Notes under the pieces: generated by a model | What the model saw: the letters and a program-made list of their open reading frames with translations, nothing else | The model's database searches: none | What the model was told of the DNA's origin: nothing | Shown: one piece after another, positions 1 through 12,280 of the stretch | How the letters are laid out: each line of letters begins with the position of its first letter | Position numbering within the stretch: the stretch's first letter is position 1 | Program-made: the position numbers and the translations under genes | Origin: Sindora glabra | Lineage: Eukaryota > Streptophyta > Magnoliopsida > Fabales > Fabaceae | Assembly (NCBI GenBank): GCA_020226215.1 | Contig: CM035235.1 | Span: forward strand, 6,833,151-6,897,150 | DNA: 64,000 nt | Direction of reading: 5' to 3'

Positions 1-1261
1 GTTTATGATATACAGCAAATTCAAATCCCACATTCATTGCAAAATAAATTCTTTAGGTTAAAATAAATTATTTTATCCACATTTAATATTATTTTTTCAC
101 ATCATTCAATTAGGATTATTATTTTATAAAATTTGATTTTTATTAGTTTTAACTATCTTAGCTTGGAAAATTTTAAAAATTTTACCCTATGTTTTCTTTA
201 TTTTTTTTAAAAGATTATATTTAGCCTCTCAAAAAAATATTTTTTTATAAGCTCTTGATGATTTCTATTCGAGCCACTTAATATTTTATTCTAGCTTTGC
301 CGCTAACTCATTGTTAACATTCCTAGCTATTTTGCATAAAGTTGCAAAACTAAACTGAGTAACTTGGATTATTATTTTTTATGGGCAAACCTAACATTTA
401 TATATTGTAAAATAATCTTTAAAGTAAAGTTAAAATAAAACCAGCCTTTAGGGCCATGGCCTCTTATTAATTTACTCTCTGCGCCATATTATCTCGAATA
501 TTACGTCAAATGGACAATTTTAACTTTGACATTTTCTTCTATCTTATTTTTTCATTATTTGTGAGAAAGTAATTTTTTTTTTTGCCATGACATTTTCTCT
601 GCGGCTGCCAAATTACATGAAATCTTCTCTATTTTTCTAAAGTAAGCACTCTAAATGATTTTCTCAAAAAGAAATAGTGGCATTGATTTTAAGTCATGGA
701 AATCCCACGCTAATAGAAATTAATATCAATAAGTTCCAATAACCAGCCACTTGATGGTAAAAATTTCTAATCCTATTGTATTACTTCCTATAAATCAAAA
801 AAATTATTATCTTAATTTTAGTATCCGTTCAACTTTAATACCAAAAATATTGATTTATTTAAATATAATAGAAAGTAGTACTGAAATTTTAGCACTAGGA
901 CTATAAGTTTTTCCCACTTGATGGGTGATTCAATAGAGAAAATTTTGAATAATATGACAGAATGCTTAAGTTTGTATCTCCTCGCTCTTCGTCAACGTAA
1001 AAAGGGTCAATATAAAAAAATGCCAATAAAATTACATATAATAGATTAATGACGTTAATTTATTTTTAGTAACGAATTAATTAATTAATTAATTGAATTA
1101 AATGTCAACAAGTTCTATATTATGGAAATCCCAAATAATAACACGGGTTTTAAACCAATTTTTAGTAACGAAATTGTCATATATGTTGTAGGTATTTTTA
1201 ATATTACAATAATGCTCTACATTAATTCCAAACTTTTCTTTTCACTCCTGTATATAGAAGA
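1..1261. other. AT-rich stretch without a recognisable gene
   Basis: No supported exon, RNA gene or transposon end is visible. The stretch holds short A/T runs and a small TTAA-rich microrepeat near 1076-1096. The phrase TTTTTAGTAACGAA occurs twice, near 1064 and 1160, which suggests a small local duplication just ahead of the tandem array that starts at about 1262. Confidence 0.5.
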
Positions 1262-1856
1262 AGTTGTCATGTATGTCAAATTAATGGCTTTGCTCCAAAA
1301 TCTAACACATGTACATGTCTGTGTCATTGATCTTTTCACTAATGTATTCATCTTGTTTCACCAAAATTAGTGCTTACAAAAATCCAAGAAAACACCAATT
1401 TAAAAGGCTGTTGACAAGATAACACATGTATAATGGTTTTGCTCCAAGATCTAACGCACATGTATATGTCTGTGTCATTAATCTTTTCACTATATATATT
1501 CATCTTGTTTCACCAAAAATTATTGCTTACAAAATCCAAGAAAACACCAATCTAAAAGATTGTTGACGGGATAACACATGTATAATGGTTTTGCTCCGGG
1601 ATTTAACAAATGTATATGTCTGTGTCATTAATCTTTTCACTATATGTATTCATCTTGTTTCACCAAAATTATTGCTTACAAAATCCAAGAAAACACCAAT
1701 CTAAAAGGTTATTGACAAGATAACACATGTATAATGGTTTTGCTCCGAGATTTAACAAATGTATATGTCTGTGTCATTAATCTTTTCACTATATATATTC
1801 ATCTTGTTTCACCAAAATTATTGCTTACAAAATCCAAGAAAACACCAGTCTAGAAG
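1262..1856. repeat. Tandem array, ~150-bp unit, four copies
   Basis: The marker TGCTCC recurs at 1291, 1440, 1592 and 1741, giving spacings of 149, 152 and 149 bases. Each unit carries, in order, a TAACACATGTATAATGG-like segment, TTTTGCTCC, an ACAnATGTATATGTCTGTGTC segment, ATCTTTTCACTATAT, TTCATCTTGTTTCACC and a CCAAGAAAACACCA tail. The first copy is the most diverged and the last fades out near 1856. The unit is close to one nucleosome repeat, as in many plant satellites, but four copies is a minor local array. No coding potential is shared between units. Confidence 0.9.
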
Positions 1857-4113
1857 TTGCTGATAAGATATAGATTAATCTTTTCATTACCTAAAATTGT
1901 TGACTTTTAGGGTTTAAAATCAATTTCATGTCTCGGACATGATATGAGATTCTGCTATCTGTGAGAAGAAAAAGGGCGCAATAATATATGGAGGCTGTCC
2001 TTCGTTTGTGAAATTGTGACTGACTAAAATATGATAAGGGATTTAAGGTCTACTGTCTTGACTTTAAGCATAAACTGTCATGGAAGCTTGCAAAAGAAGC
2101 ACATGGGGTTTGTATTTCTTGGAATTGGAAGCCTCCTTAAATATAATTTACATGTGTTTTCAAAGTAGAAGATTGATTTGAAGCTAACAGCATACAATGT
2201 AATGTTAAAATTAATGTTTCACTTTCAAATAGATATATCCTATACAACATGTACTATGTAACGTGAGAAGTTACAAGAAAATTTTTGAAGAGGTTAGAAT
2301 ATAATTCAAAAAAATTTTAAAGAAAATATTTTAAATAATTGATAGGCTATAATGAATAATTTTTTAAATTAATTTTAAAAAAAGAAGGAAAAATTTTACC
2401 ATTTCCTTAACTTTAATTCCAAAGCCTCCTCCAAGTATAAGGAGTTTCTAAGATGTTTAATTTATGAAAATTTTGTCATATTCTTACAAATATTTCAAAT
2501 GAAGGAAGAGAATATCCTATGTTGTCAGTTGTGAAAATGCTTTAATAGTATCAATGTATGAAGACTAATTGTCATAATATATTATTAGCTAATAATGAAA
2601 GACATCTATAAACTAGTGCTCTCAAAACGCCTAAAAAATTAAATTTAGTTGTATGATTTTTTTTATAGGAAATTGCTAATTTTTACTCTATCTATGGAGA
2701 TGAATAATCTTTATTTTTTTTATTTTGAAAAAAAAATCTGTATTGTTAATTTAATAATAATAATAGAATAAAAAAGAGTATCATAGTTAATTTAGTGCTA
2801 TCACCAACGATTTCGATTATCAGAAATATTTATTATAGAGATGGAAAATAATGTATGGGATTGACTTAAATATTTTAAATTAATATTTTTTATTTAAATT
2901 ACATAAATACTTATTATTTTATTGCTAGTAAATTAATAATGTAATTTTTTATTCAAATAAAAAGTAAATATTATTGACCTTTACATAGTCGCGAAGGTTA
3001 GCAGTATTCTTTTTTTTTTTTAAATTCAACATTTGTAACATAATTAAATGCTCTTTCCTTATTACCTACGCCACCCACGATGAAGTTAATTACAGATTTG
3101 CATCCAATATTCGCAGAGGCAGTTGGATAGTTAATAGCACAAAGATACATAATTGGGGCCACATCATGCCTTGTTTGAAAGCTTCCTTTGTTGTCCATTT
3201 AATTCGGTAGTTGCCGCCCATACTTTTGTGACATGTTTCGGCGCATGACTTAATTGTTGCAATTAATCAATGCTTTTTCGTCATTAAAAGGTCATCAAAT
3301 TTTCTGCGTTTGCTTCAAGCGGCTCAAACTTTCATGCAGAAGGCACAATTGTAGTTTAGTGATAACGCTTTCGAAAACCTTGCAAAAATTTAGGTTAAAA
3401 CTTTCTTAATTTGGCCACCAACTAATTTTTTTCCTCCCTAATATGTAATTATTATTTTCAATTTTTAATTTGATAAAAATTACAAATAATAAACCGATTT
3501 AATATCCCATTTATATACTAAAACAAAATATATGTTTAAAAAAATCAATTATCAAACACCATCAATTTACATATTAAAGACCAAGAAGATTATCAAAATT
3601 ATGATGCAATGCGCTCTTGCAAAAATTGGATCTTTGTAATCTTACAATTCATTTTTACTGAAAGTTGTAGTTTTTTTTATATAAAATATTGCAATTTTAT
3701 TATAGAAATTTAAAAATTGTTAATTTTTTTGGAACATTGAATAATGGAGTTGTAACTTGTTATTTATTTGTTCAATGCAAAATTTTGTTAAATTTGACCC
3801 AAATTCAAATTATTATTAATTTATAATTTTTTTGATCGTAAGTTACTTTTCTATTTAAGTCAAGTTTTTAAGTTAGAGTTGGATTGAAATTCCTTGTCAA
3901 ACAAATATATTTTACATTATAAATATTTATGTTGGTTAAATATTTTAAAATATGAGAAAGATTTGATGTGAGTGTTTGCAAGGGTTATGTGAGAATCCTC
4001 ATAAAAATTTAAAACAAATATATGAATAATGATTGATAAATTGTTAGGCTATGATGAATAACCTTCACATATCGTCCTATAATTATTTTTTTAATAATAA
4101 TTCTTTTCTCATC
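1857..4113. other. AT-rich intergenic DNA with one GC-richer island
   Basis: No gene is supported. An island at about 3040-3350 is less AT-rich than its surroundings and reads as unique sequence, but neither strand gives a recognisable protein, and the 66-residue minus frame there matches no family I know. It may be an old gene fragment or a conserved non-coding element. The rest is A/T-rich with poly-T runs. Confidence 0.4.
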
Positions 4114-5389
4114 CATCATTGGAAATGTAGCCTAAAGTGATAACACATATGTCATCACTTTGCGAGGGAGAATTGCATATTTTTTCATCAACAATTTTTT
4201 AAAACAATAATATTGTCATCACTTTAGAGAGAAAAATAGAAAAAATATCCTTTAAAGCGAAAACAATATCTTTGCTTTCTTGGCAAAATTTACAAGGTAA
4301 AAAAAATGACACTTTTTTTTGTGCACAACTATATAAAATGATGACATATCTCATTATTTTAAAGTTTTAAAAAAATTATGATAGCTCTAATGTGATCACA
4401 TTACTTTATGTAAATTAATTGTTGTGCAAGAACCATAAGTTCCTTTTTTTGTGCCAAAAACTCTATAGTAATGGCATTGTTATTGGTTTAAGTGGAAAAT
4501 GTCATTACCTGAGAATAGCCAAAAAAATAAAGCATTATAGCTAGCTTGCTTAAACCTATTGCAACGATTTCATTAAATTCTAAAGCAACATTGCTTCAGA
4601 GTTCAAATATATCAATTAACAACACCTTTCTCAATGAACTATGGTAGTTTCTCTTATTTTTTAACTAAATATCTTAATATTTTCACTTTCTCCTCTCTAT
4701 CTTACTCTCATTTGTATATTTTTTTTCAGTTCCTTTCTTTGTATTTCATAGAATTCATAGCATTGGTAGTAATTTGAGATAAATCTATCTTCATTGCAAT
4801 ATATTATTTTTGAATGACTATAATGGTAGTTATTTTTAAGAATTTGTTATTGTTAATTTGTAAGGAAGCATTTTACCAAATGAATATATAGTTAATATGA
4901 TTTGAGATATAAAAATAAGTGATAATTTTGAGGATTGTTTTGCTTTGCTTGTTGAGATAAATTCTCTCATTTATGCTAATATAACAATTTTAAGTGTTAA
5001 ACATGTAGTTTATTTGATTTAGGATATATAGTTAATATGATTTGTGATATAGATTTCTTTTATTTTTAATTGTTGTTTCATCTTCCTTGTTGAAGTAAAT
5101 TTATAAAAATGAGTGTTATATTGATGTCATAAGTTTTCGGATATAACTATTTTTTATTCAAACATATTATAGGATTTCTAAACTTAATATAGTAATACTT
5201 GGACCTAGGATAGGACAATTGGTTTAGAATTAGTTTAGGAATTGTTAGGGAAGAATACAAAAAGAAAAAAAATTAATAATTTGGATAAACAATAAATTAT
5301 TACATAATTACATATTAAAAACTTAAATTTATAATAATTAAGGATATCCATGAGAAGTTGCAAAGTTAAATTATTACCCATTAAATGAT

Positions 5390-6190
5390 TATTGAAATAT
5401 TAAAATATTTTAATAAAACAAATAAGGTGATTAAATAGATAAAATTATTGTAACTTATATAAAAAGGCCTAAAATATTAAATAGCCAAAATAATATTATT
5501 AATAAAATAAATAAGATTATTAAATATTTACAATTGTAGTAAATCATATTAAAATGTTAAATAGTTAAACAAGATTATAAAAAGATTATAAAATATACTA
5601 TAAACTTTAAAATGGTTGCATTTTATCCTTATAAATTTTGAAAACTTACAAATCAGGCCCTTAATGATATAAAAACTTACATTTATCTCTCAATATTTAC
5701 TTAATTAATTATTTTATTAAATTACATATATTTTCAAGAAGTTTTTGAATATAAGTCATAATATTATAATATGTTATTCATTACATCAAATTTTTACACA
5801 TTTTTATATTATATGATTAATAGAAATTAAATTACACAAATACAATTTTAATTAAATACTAAAAAATGAGTTGGAAAATTATGAAAAAAAAATAATACAA
5901 TAAAATAATATACAATAATAATGTGATTCTTGTTTGAAAAAGTTAATGAAAACAATGCATAATTTAATAAAATAGTTAATTAAGTAATATTAGGTGTTAA
6001 TTGTAAGTTTTATATAGTTAAAAAGTTTGATTTGCAAGTTTTCAAAGTTTATGCGGATAAAATGCAACTACCCTAAATTTGGTGAGGGTATTTTGCATTT
6101 TTCTCTTATTAAAATAATAAATAAGATTATTAATAGTTAAAATTCTTGTAAATTATATTAATGCATTAAAAAAATTAAGATAATAAATAT
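5390..6190. repeat. Diverged ~100-bp A/T-rich repeat split by a MITE
   Basis: Segments containing AATAAATAAGATTATTAA and a TTGTAAATCATATTA-like tail recur near 5390-5480, 5500-5575 and again at 6108-6190, on the far side of the inverted-repeat element at 5594-6080. The simplest reading is a short tandem repeat in the CACTA interior that was later split by the MITE. Copies are diverged and A/T-rich, so boundaries are approximate. Confidence 0.45.
5594..6080. mobile_element. Long-TIR MITE nested in the CACTA element
   Basis: The left arm (about 5594-5735) and the reverse complement of the right arm (about 5940-6080) align over roughly 140 bases. Shared stretches include GTTGCATTTTATCC, TTTTGAAAACTT, ACAAATCA, AAAACTTACA, TACTTAATTAA and ATTTTATTAAATTA. 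The centre is A/T-rich without coding potential. This is the structure of a Mutator-like or other long-TIR miniature element. I could not fix a clear target-site duplication, so family assignment stays open. Confidence 0.7.
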
Positions 6191-6469
6191 TAAAATATTT
6201 TGGTTTTGAAATGTTAAATTTATTGAAGTTTATTAATTATTGAAAAATTATTAACTTCTTAAAAATTAATTATAATTAATTCATTGTAAGTAAATAAATA
6301 ATTAAAAAATTAATTGATATACAAAGAATTAATAAAAAATTAGAAATAATTGTGGGCATATAGAAGAGTGGAAACCACCAAAATTAATCTTGATGAAATT
6401 TGAAAAAAAGTCCAAAGCTTCTTCAAATAATAGAATAACTTTCAAAAGATGCTAATAACATAATTATGT

Positions 6470-7003
6470 GTTAGCAAGATGAATACTTTTTATTAAGTGC
6501 ATTTCATTTTTTTTTAATTTATTCACTATTACTTCTCTCACTATTTATCTAATGTTAGGAGAAATCATTTTATCAATATCTAGTATTTTTCACATTTGAC
6601 ATTATAAGTTCTTTCCAATTTAGTTCTTTTGAAAAGGATATTGCACTTTTGTTGATTTTCATGATGGTAAGGATAAGAGTTAACCCAAGATCCTCTTTAA
6701 TCTACTTGTGAACTACACTTCATTTTTAACAACATAAAGCTTGTATTTTTGGCTTTAAAGTGCAATCTACAAGTAGACTAGAAAGGATCATGGGTTAATT
6801 CTTCTCCTTACTACTATCAAAATTGGCAGAGATTAAACCTTCTTTTCAAAAAAGTCAAATTGAAAAGAACTTGTATCACTAGATATGGAAATACTAGGTA
6901 TTCACAAGATAGGTTCACTTAAAAGTAGACAGAGGTAAGAGAAGTAACAATTAATGAATTGAAAAGAAAACTAAATGCATTTAACAAAGAGTATTCTACT
7001 CAT
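6470..7003. repeat. Large imperfect foldback (about 250-bp arms)
   Basis: The left arm (about 6470-6722) is complementary to the right arm (about 6756-7003) around a loop of roughly 30 bases. Paired blocks include ACAAGTAGA, AAAGGATC with GGGTTAA, TCTTTTCAAAA, AAATTG with AAAGAACTT, AATACTAG, AGAGAAGTAA, AAATGCA and GTATTC. It lies inside the CACTA element. It could be a foldback MITE or the product of an inverted duplication; a transcript across it would form a long hairpin able to yield small RNAs. No coding frame is supported. Confidence 0.8.
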
Positions 7004-8981
7004 TGATTTTATAATGATAAAGGAAAAACTTGTTGGTACAAATAGAAGAATAAAGATGCTTTGCATGATTTATTGATTTCTAATTTAATTTGTATGATTT
7101 ATTAATATCTGTAAAACACTTGACCATTTATTAGGGATATCCATTAGCACATCTTTGAGGTTCATACCTAGCTAATAATAGCATTTGAGTTACATCCTAT
7201 GGGGGACTAGTAAGTATTAGTTAATATTTAACTAAATATTTGTATTAATTTATTTGTATTGTTTAACATTCACATTAAATTTGTACTATCATATTTGGTT
7301 ATAGGTTAGTTGTTAAATCTAACAATGGGCCCATTAGAGACATAATGACGGTGATATAGGTGATAAATTTTATAAATAGGCCCCATTTACCCTAGTGTTC
7401 CCAAAAGTTAGGAATGTTATGAAGAGAAAAAGATTTGCAGAAAAGAGAAAAGAACAAAGAATCATGCAAAAATATTATAAAGATAGACAACATCTGAGTA
7501 CTTCTACATTTTTAAAACATAAGCAATTAAGAAGCTTAATGTGGGTCTCATAATTTTGAAGAAAAGATGTAGACAACTTAGCTTTTAGATGTGGTCATAT
7601 AATAGAGGAAATAAATAATAATGAAAATTATTCTTATGATATCTTCAAAGTAGTCTCTTTTTTCCATGTCCATGGTCAATTTTTTAAAGTCATTATCAAT
7701 GAACTTTTGTAGAAATACCTACTTTTTCTTATTACCAATACTCTCATATTCACTTTATTAAGTTAGTAATATAGAAAAAAATAAAGCTATCTTTATCTAT
7801 TTTGAAATGGTAATTTGAGCTAAATTATGATTGAAAGAGGATGATGGCTCATGAACAACTACTTGCATTTCAACGATTAATAATCCAGTAGCATGAGCAT
7901 AACTTCAACATGTTGTTTGAGAGCTAACCATTTAAGAATTTTGTTTTAATATGAATAGACATTGGTATTATAATTTTATTAATTATTAAATTATTTTAAT
8001 ATTAATTTTAATTATTATATATTTATTTCTTTAAAAAAATCCTCAAGTGATGATAAAAGTCATCACTTTAGACAAAATGATAATTTTGATATAATTTAAA
8101 TGATTATAAAGCGATGACTTTATTGTCACTAAGTTATACACCACGTCATCAAGTTGGAGTCCATGAAAGTGGGGGCACAAAATAGTTAAGCTATTCACAA
8201 GTAGTTTGAGATAGCTTGATTTGAGTTCAACTTTTAATGAGACTATAGAAGTCAAGCTTGATTATGTTACTCAACTTGATCTATTTGTGAGTTTAAATGA
8301 ATCTAATAATAAAAAATATATATTTATTTTTATATTATATATAAACAACACAATGCATAAAAAACTTAATTACATTAGTAATTGTTAATATTGCATAAAG
8401 AAGTATAATATTTTGATTGAAGTAAATGGCTATTTAGTATGTGCCACTTTTTTGTTGAATGTAATTATTAATATTATATGATGATTGTAAAGATATTTTT
8501 TGATATATTTGATTGTTGCAAAAAAATTTTATTAATAAATAAATTGAGATATAAATTTATATTGCTAAATATATACTGTAAAAACTTGATGAAGTTCATT
8601 TTCATTAGAAGATAGAATTCGAATTTGAATATTCTAAGTCCCGTGAGAAACTAGGTCTTAGAACATATAATTTGAATAAACTCATGTAGATACATATTCA
8701 AGTTAAGCTTGAGGTTGACTTCAAATTATTTAAGTTTGGTGATGTTCATCTCAAGTTTGAGCATACTTATTTTTAGCGAATTTAAGCTTAAGCATGTAAA
8801 TATTTAATTTAATTCAATTTATTTGCGTCCCTATTATAAACCAACTCAAAAGTAATTGTCATTGCTTTAATTGTCAATCACCATAAAGTTTAAGCACTGA
8901 TCTTAATGTGATGATATTGTCATCACTTTAGATCTATAACAATAATAAAAGTTGTCACTTTATGGTTTTTTTCCTATAGTG

Positions 8982-9533
8982 ATCCGTAGATTTTTTTTCC
9001 TTTAAACTTGATTTTTTTTTCACATTAAATATGCTTGCGTGTTATTGCTATTTTAATTAATATAATTGATTGATATTCATTTGTTTGGAGCAAAGATACT
9101 TTTCCCCAATAAATCTGTATTCTTTTACAAAAAAAAATTACAGATTTTATAACTTTGACGTTAAATTTCTATAAATATTCAGAAATTTTTTTTCTAAGAC
9201 AATACCATTGCAAAATTCAAACAGGAACCAAAGAATTACGAAATTGATGGATCCTTTGCTCAAACGATTGGACACTTGCTCCTTTGTGCAGACGCATATC
9301 AGGTTAAAACCAGAGAGAGAACACCTCCAATCGGTATCCCCTTCTCTTGGTCCCTTTCTCTTCTACCCTCCAAAGGAAAAGACAAAAATGATAAATGAAC
9401 AAAAAGCAAAAGTAAAATCAATATGTTTTGCGAAAGAAATTCATTGTTTGCATTAATTTTCTTTTTTTTTTATATATTTTGTACAATTGCAGTTGGGTTC
9501 CTTTTTAATCTTTATATTTGAATAAAAATTTAA
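8982..9533. other. Unassigned stretch with one GC-richer block
   Basis: A block at about 9195-9425 is richer in G and C and contains an open plus-strand frame of 82 residues (9208-9456), but it uses a non-ATG start, resembles no family I know and lacks further exons. I do not call it a gene. It could be a fragment of an exon or of an untranslated region. Confidence 0.35.
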
Positions 9534-9847
9534 GGCATGTTTGGATGGGAAAAAATGAATGAGTAGGAGAGAGAAAGTTATTAAATAACATTTCCCTTTT
9601 TGGAGAATTTTAATGAATTAGGGGAAAAAGAAATATGAAATTATCATTAATCCTCAAAAAAATCTTGGAATGTTCTCGAATTTTAATATTTTTGTACTCT
9701 ACCAACGTAAAGGCTTTTAGAAAATTTTTGGAACTTTGTTTAAACAAAATTAAGAGAGAAGTCGTAACTTTCATCCTTTTTACTATTTCCTTCTTTCTTC
9801 ATCTTTGTTGTCTTCTTTTCCTTTTTCCCATTAACTCCTAAACATAC
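9534..9847. mobile_element. Tourist-like MITE (PIF/Harbinger type)
   Basis: The left end reads GGCATGTTTGGATGGGAAAAA. The right end read inward on the minus strand is GTATGTTTAGGAGTTAATGG followed by GAAAAAGG, an imperfect match. TAA flanks both ends (9531-9533 and 9848-9850), the target-site length and sequence usual for PIF/Harbinger elements. The 314-bp interior has no supported coding frame; the 68-residue frame inside is a chance frame. Confidence 0.6.
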
Positions 9848-12237
9848 TAAGAGAGTATAAACAAAATTAATCCGTCAAACTAAGACAATGAACACCATAA
9901 TTAATAGAAGTTTAATAATAAATGATTTGGATAGTTTATGAATATTTGTGACTTTTTAGATTCTACTTTATGTAGAATTATAATTTCTTTTTAAAAGGAT
10001 ATGTAAACAAAAATATGAGGTGAATTTGTTTGTAACCTTTCTTTGGCAAACTTATACTAAAGGGGAAAAAAGGACTAAACTTAAATTGTTGAATTAATAA
10101 TTTATTTGTACTATTTTTTTCCAAACTTAAGTTTCTAGAAAGAAGCAACTATATATATCTATAATAATTATTTTATGAGAAGTTTATATTGATTGAAAAC
10201 AATTATAAATATGACTTTATATGTTCCCGAGCAAGGTTTTATGTTGTAGCTTGTAATTATAATCATGCGCAATGTTGTGGACTATATCACATTTAAGATT
10301 CTTTATAATTTTATATTATAATTGTTATATTTTTTTTTATATTTACTCACAATTTTACTAATAGTATCACATCCACAATTTAGAATTATGTTCCAACTCA
10401 TAATTAGTAACTCTTAGAAATTTTCTTCATTTACCTTTTGAAAATTAGTTTACCAGCAAGATAACATATATATGAACCATTCCAACACCATTCCAACTTA
10501 ATCATGATTAACAAGTTCAATACATTTCAATGATATAGCAATCACAATCATAATCATAATTTATAATTAAAGGTAATGAAATTCATAGTCTACTTTCACA
10601 TGCATTCTTGTCCGTCTCCTCTCCTTGAGTGGAGTAGCAAAAGGGCTAAAGTCTAAAGCAATGAAAAAGCTTACTACAATAAAGCAAGGCACTGATGGTG
10701 AATTCAAAGCCTAAACGTACCATCGCTCTCTCTGTATCTCTGTACGTCTTGGGTGAGAGCTCGTGGGGACCCATGCATTACCCATCATGGGAGACAACTA
10801 TGTCTCTCCCTCCTTTCGCTTCCTTCACCATTTTTATGAAAAAACCAATTGCGTATCAACAAAATAATCTCATTCATACATGTCTACATTCACTTGAATT
10901 TTACTTATTGTTCATTTGTTTTTTTTTCCCAATAATATCACTTAACATAATTTTATCATTCCGAATTCATCCGATAACAAAAGAGAAATATTTATCCGTA
11001 TTTTTATCTAAGAAAAAGACAATTGCCAATTTTATTGTTTAAATATCAACTTTATGATATTCACATGCATTAAAAATTATACTTTCTAATTTTAGAGGCA
11101 TTAAAAATTATAATTGTCATCTCCTCAATATATAAAAATTAAGATATGTGTTATGACTGAAATATATATAAAATTCTCATAAGAAAAAGCTTCAAAAGAA
11201 ACTTGCTATTATACATTATCTGTTAGGTGATGACATTATATAAAATTTATAAACCTTTTTATGATAGAAAAACAATAAATCACTTAATATATAAGCTTAA
11301 CATTCTGAGTTAGCATTCATTACACTGAATACGACACTAGAGAAAGAAAGTCTCAGAAGTAATAAATGACGTCTCCGTTCCATTAATATACATATTATCA
11401 ATTTTTCATTTGAATTGATTGCACTTTTTTTTAAATTTTTTTTATATATTTAAATCCTGTTAAATATGTATTAAATATCATAAATAAAGTAAAATAAATG
11501 TTACTATAATTATTCACGTCAACATACATTTATTAAAGAGATATATGAAGAAGCTTTACTTTAATTCCGTGTGCTTTTTCCAATTTTTGTCTCCAGAAAA
11601 CTAACTACATGTTTTCAAACCCACTCTCCTTTAAGCGAATAAATCTCCAACTTGCTTCGATTTCTTCCATATGTTTGATCAAGATTACTTATAATACACG
11701 CAAGCTAGCTCTGCCTTTCCACATTGATACTAAATCATTTCATACAATTTTACCTAGATTCCCATGTAATATAATGATGAAATAAAATATTAAATGTTCT
11801 ATCAATATATGTGGACTCAAATAATAAACAAGTAATTTATTAATATTAAGTAGGAGATAACTAATTCTTATAAACTAGGACAAATTAATTATACTCATCT
11901 CCCTTTAGATTTAATTTAATTGCATTTATATATCTCATTCTATTTTTAGAAATATAGACTCATTTTTTTAACTTTTCTGTAACAAGAAAGGTGAAAATGT
12001 ATGTTTAAAATAAAAGGAAATAGAAGTTATGAATGTGTATAAAACAAAAGGGAGGTATAGTATTATTTTAAATTGGAGGAGATATAAACGCAATTATACT
12101 AAGCTTTAGAAGAGTTGAGTATAATTTTACACAGAAACAATAAAAGAAATTCCCTAGCATTGAGTCAAATCTATTAGGAGATAACAAATTCAATTTATTA
12201 GATTCGCTTGAGCAAATTTGATTAAAGTTACCCACGA
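9848..12237. other. Intergenic DNA, no supported gene
   Basis: The only block unlike the A/T-rich background is at about 10690-10830, where CTCTCTCTGTATCTCTGTAC is followed by GAGCTCGTGGGGACCCATGC. A 115-residue plus frame starts there but quickly becomes low-complexity and hydrophobic and matches no family I recognise. The block may be a leader or promoter remnant. Confidence 0.35.
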
Positions 12238-12280
12238 AATATATATATATATATATAAAGAGAGAGAGAGAGAGAGAGAG
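12238..12280. repeat. Compound (TA)n(GA)n microsatellite
   Basis: About nine TA units run directly into about ten GA units. The minus-strand frame overlapping it translates the repeat and is not a gene. Confidence 0.9.

Larger units (their letters stand above)
4114..8981. mobile_element. CACTA-type (En/Spm) transposon, probably non-autonomous
   Basis: The right end reads inward on the minus strand as CACTATAGGAAAAAAACC followed by ATAAAGTGACAAC. The left end reads CATCATTGGAAATGTAGCC followed by TAAAGTGATAAC, a diverged copy of the same terminal inverted repeat. ATC sits directly outside both ends (4111-4113 and 8982-8984), the 3-bp target-site duplication typical of CACTA elements. Sub-terminal repeats of the form TTGTCATCACTTTAGA occur near both ends (about 4151, 4215, 8060, 8915), also a family trait. 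I see no open transposase frame inside the 4.87 kb. Two inverted-repeat elements are nested in it. The left terminus has lost the canonical CACTA bases, so it is probably immobile. Confidence 0.75.

Noticed and set aside
10695..11042. 115-residue open frame with a GC-richer start
   Set aside because: Only the first 40 codons differ from background; no family match, no good splice structure; kept as an unassigned block.
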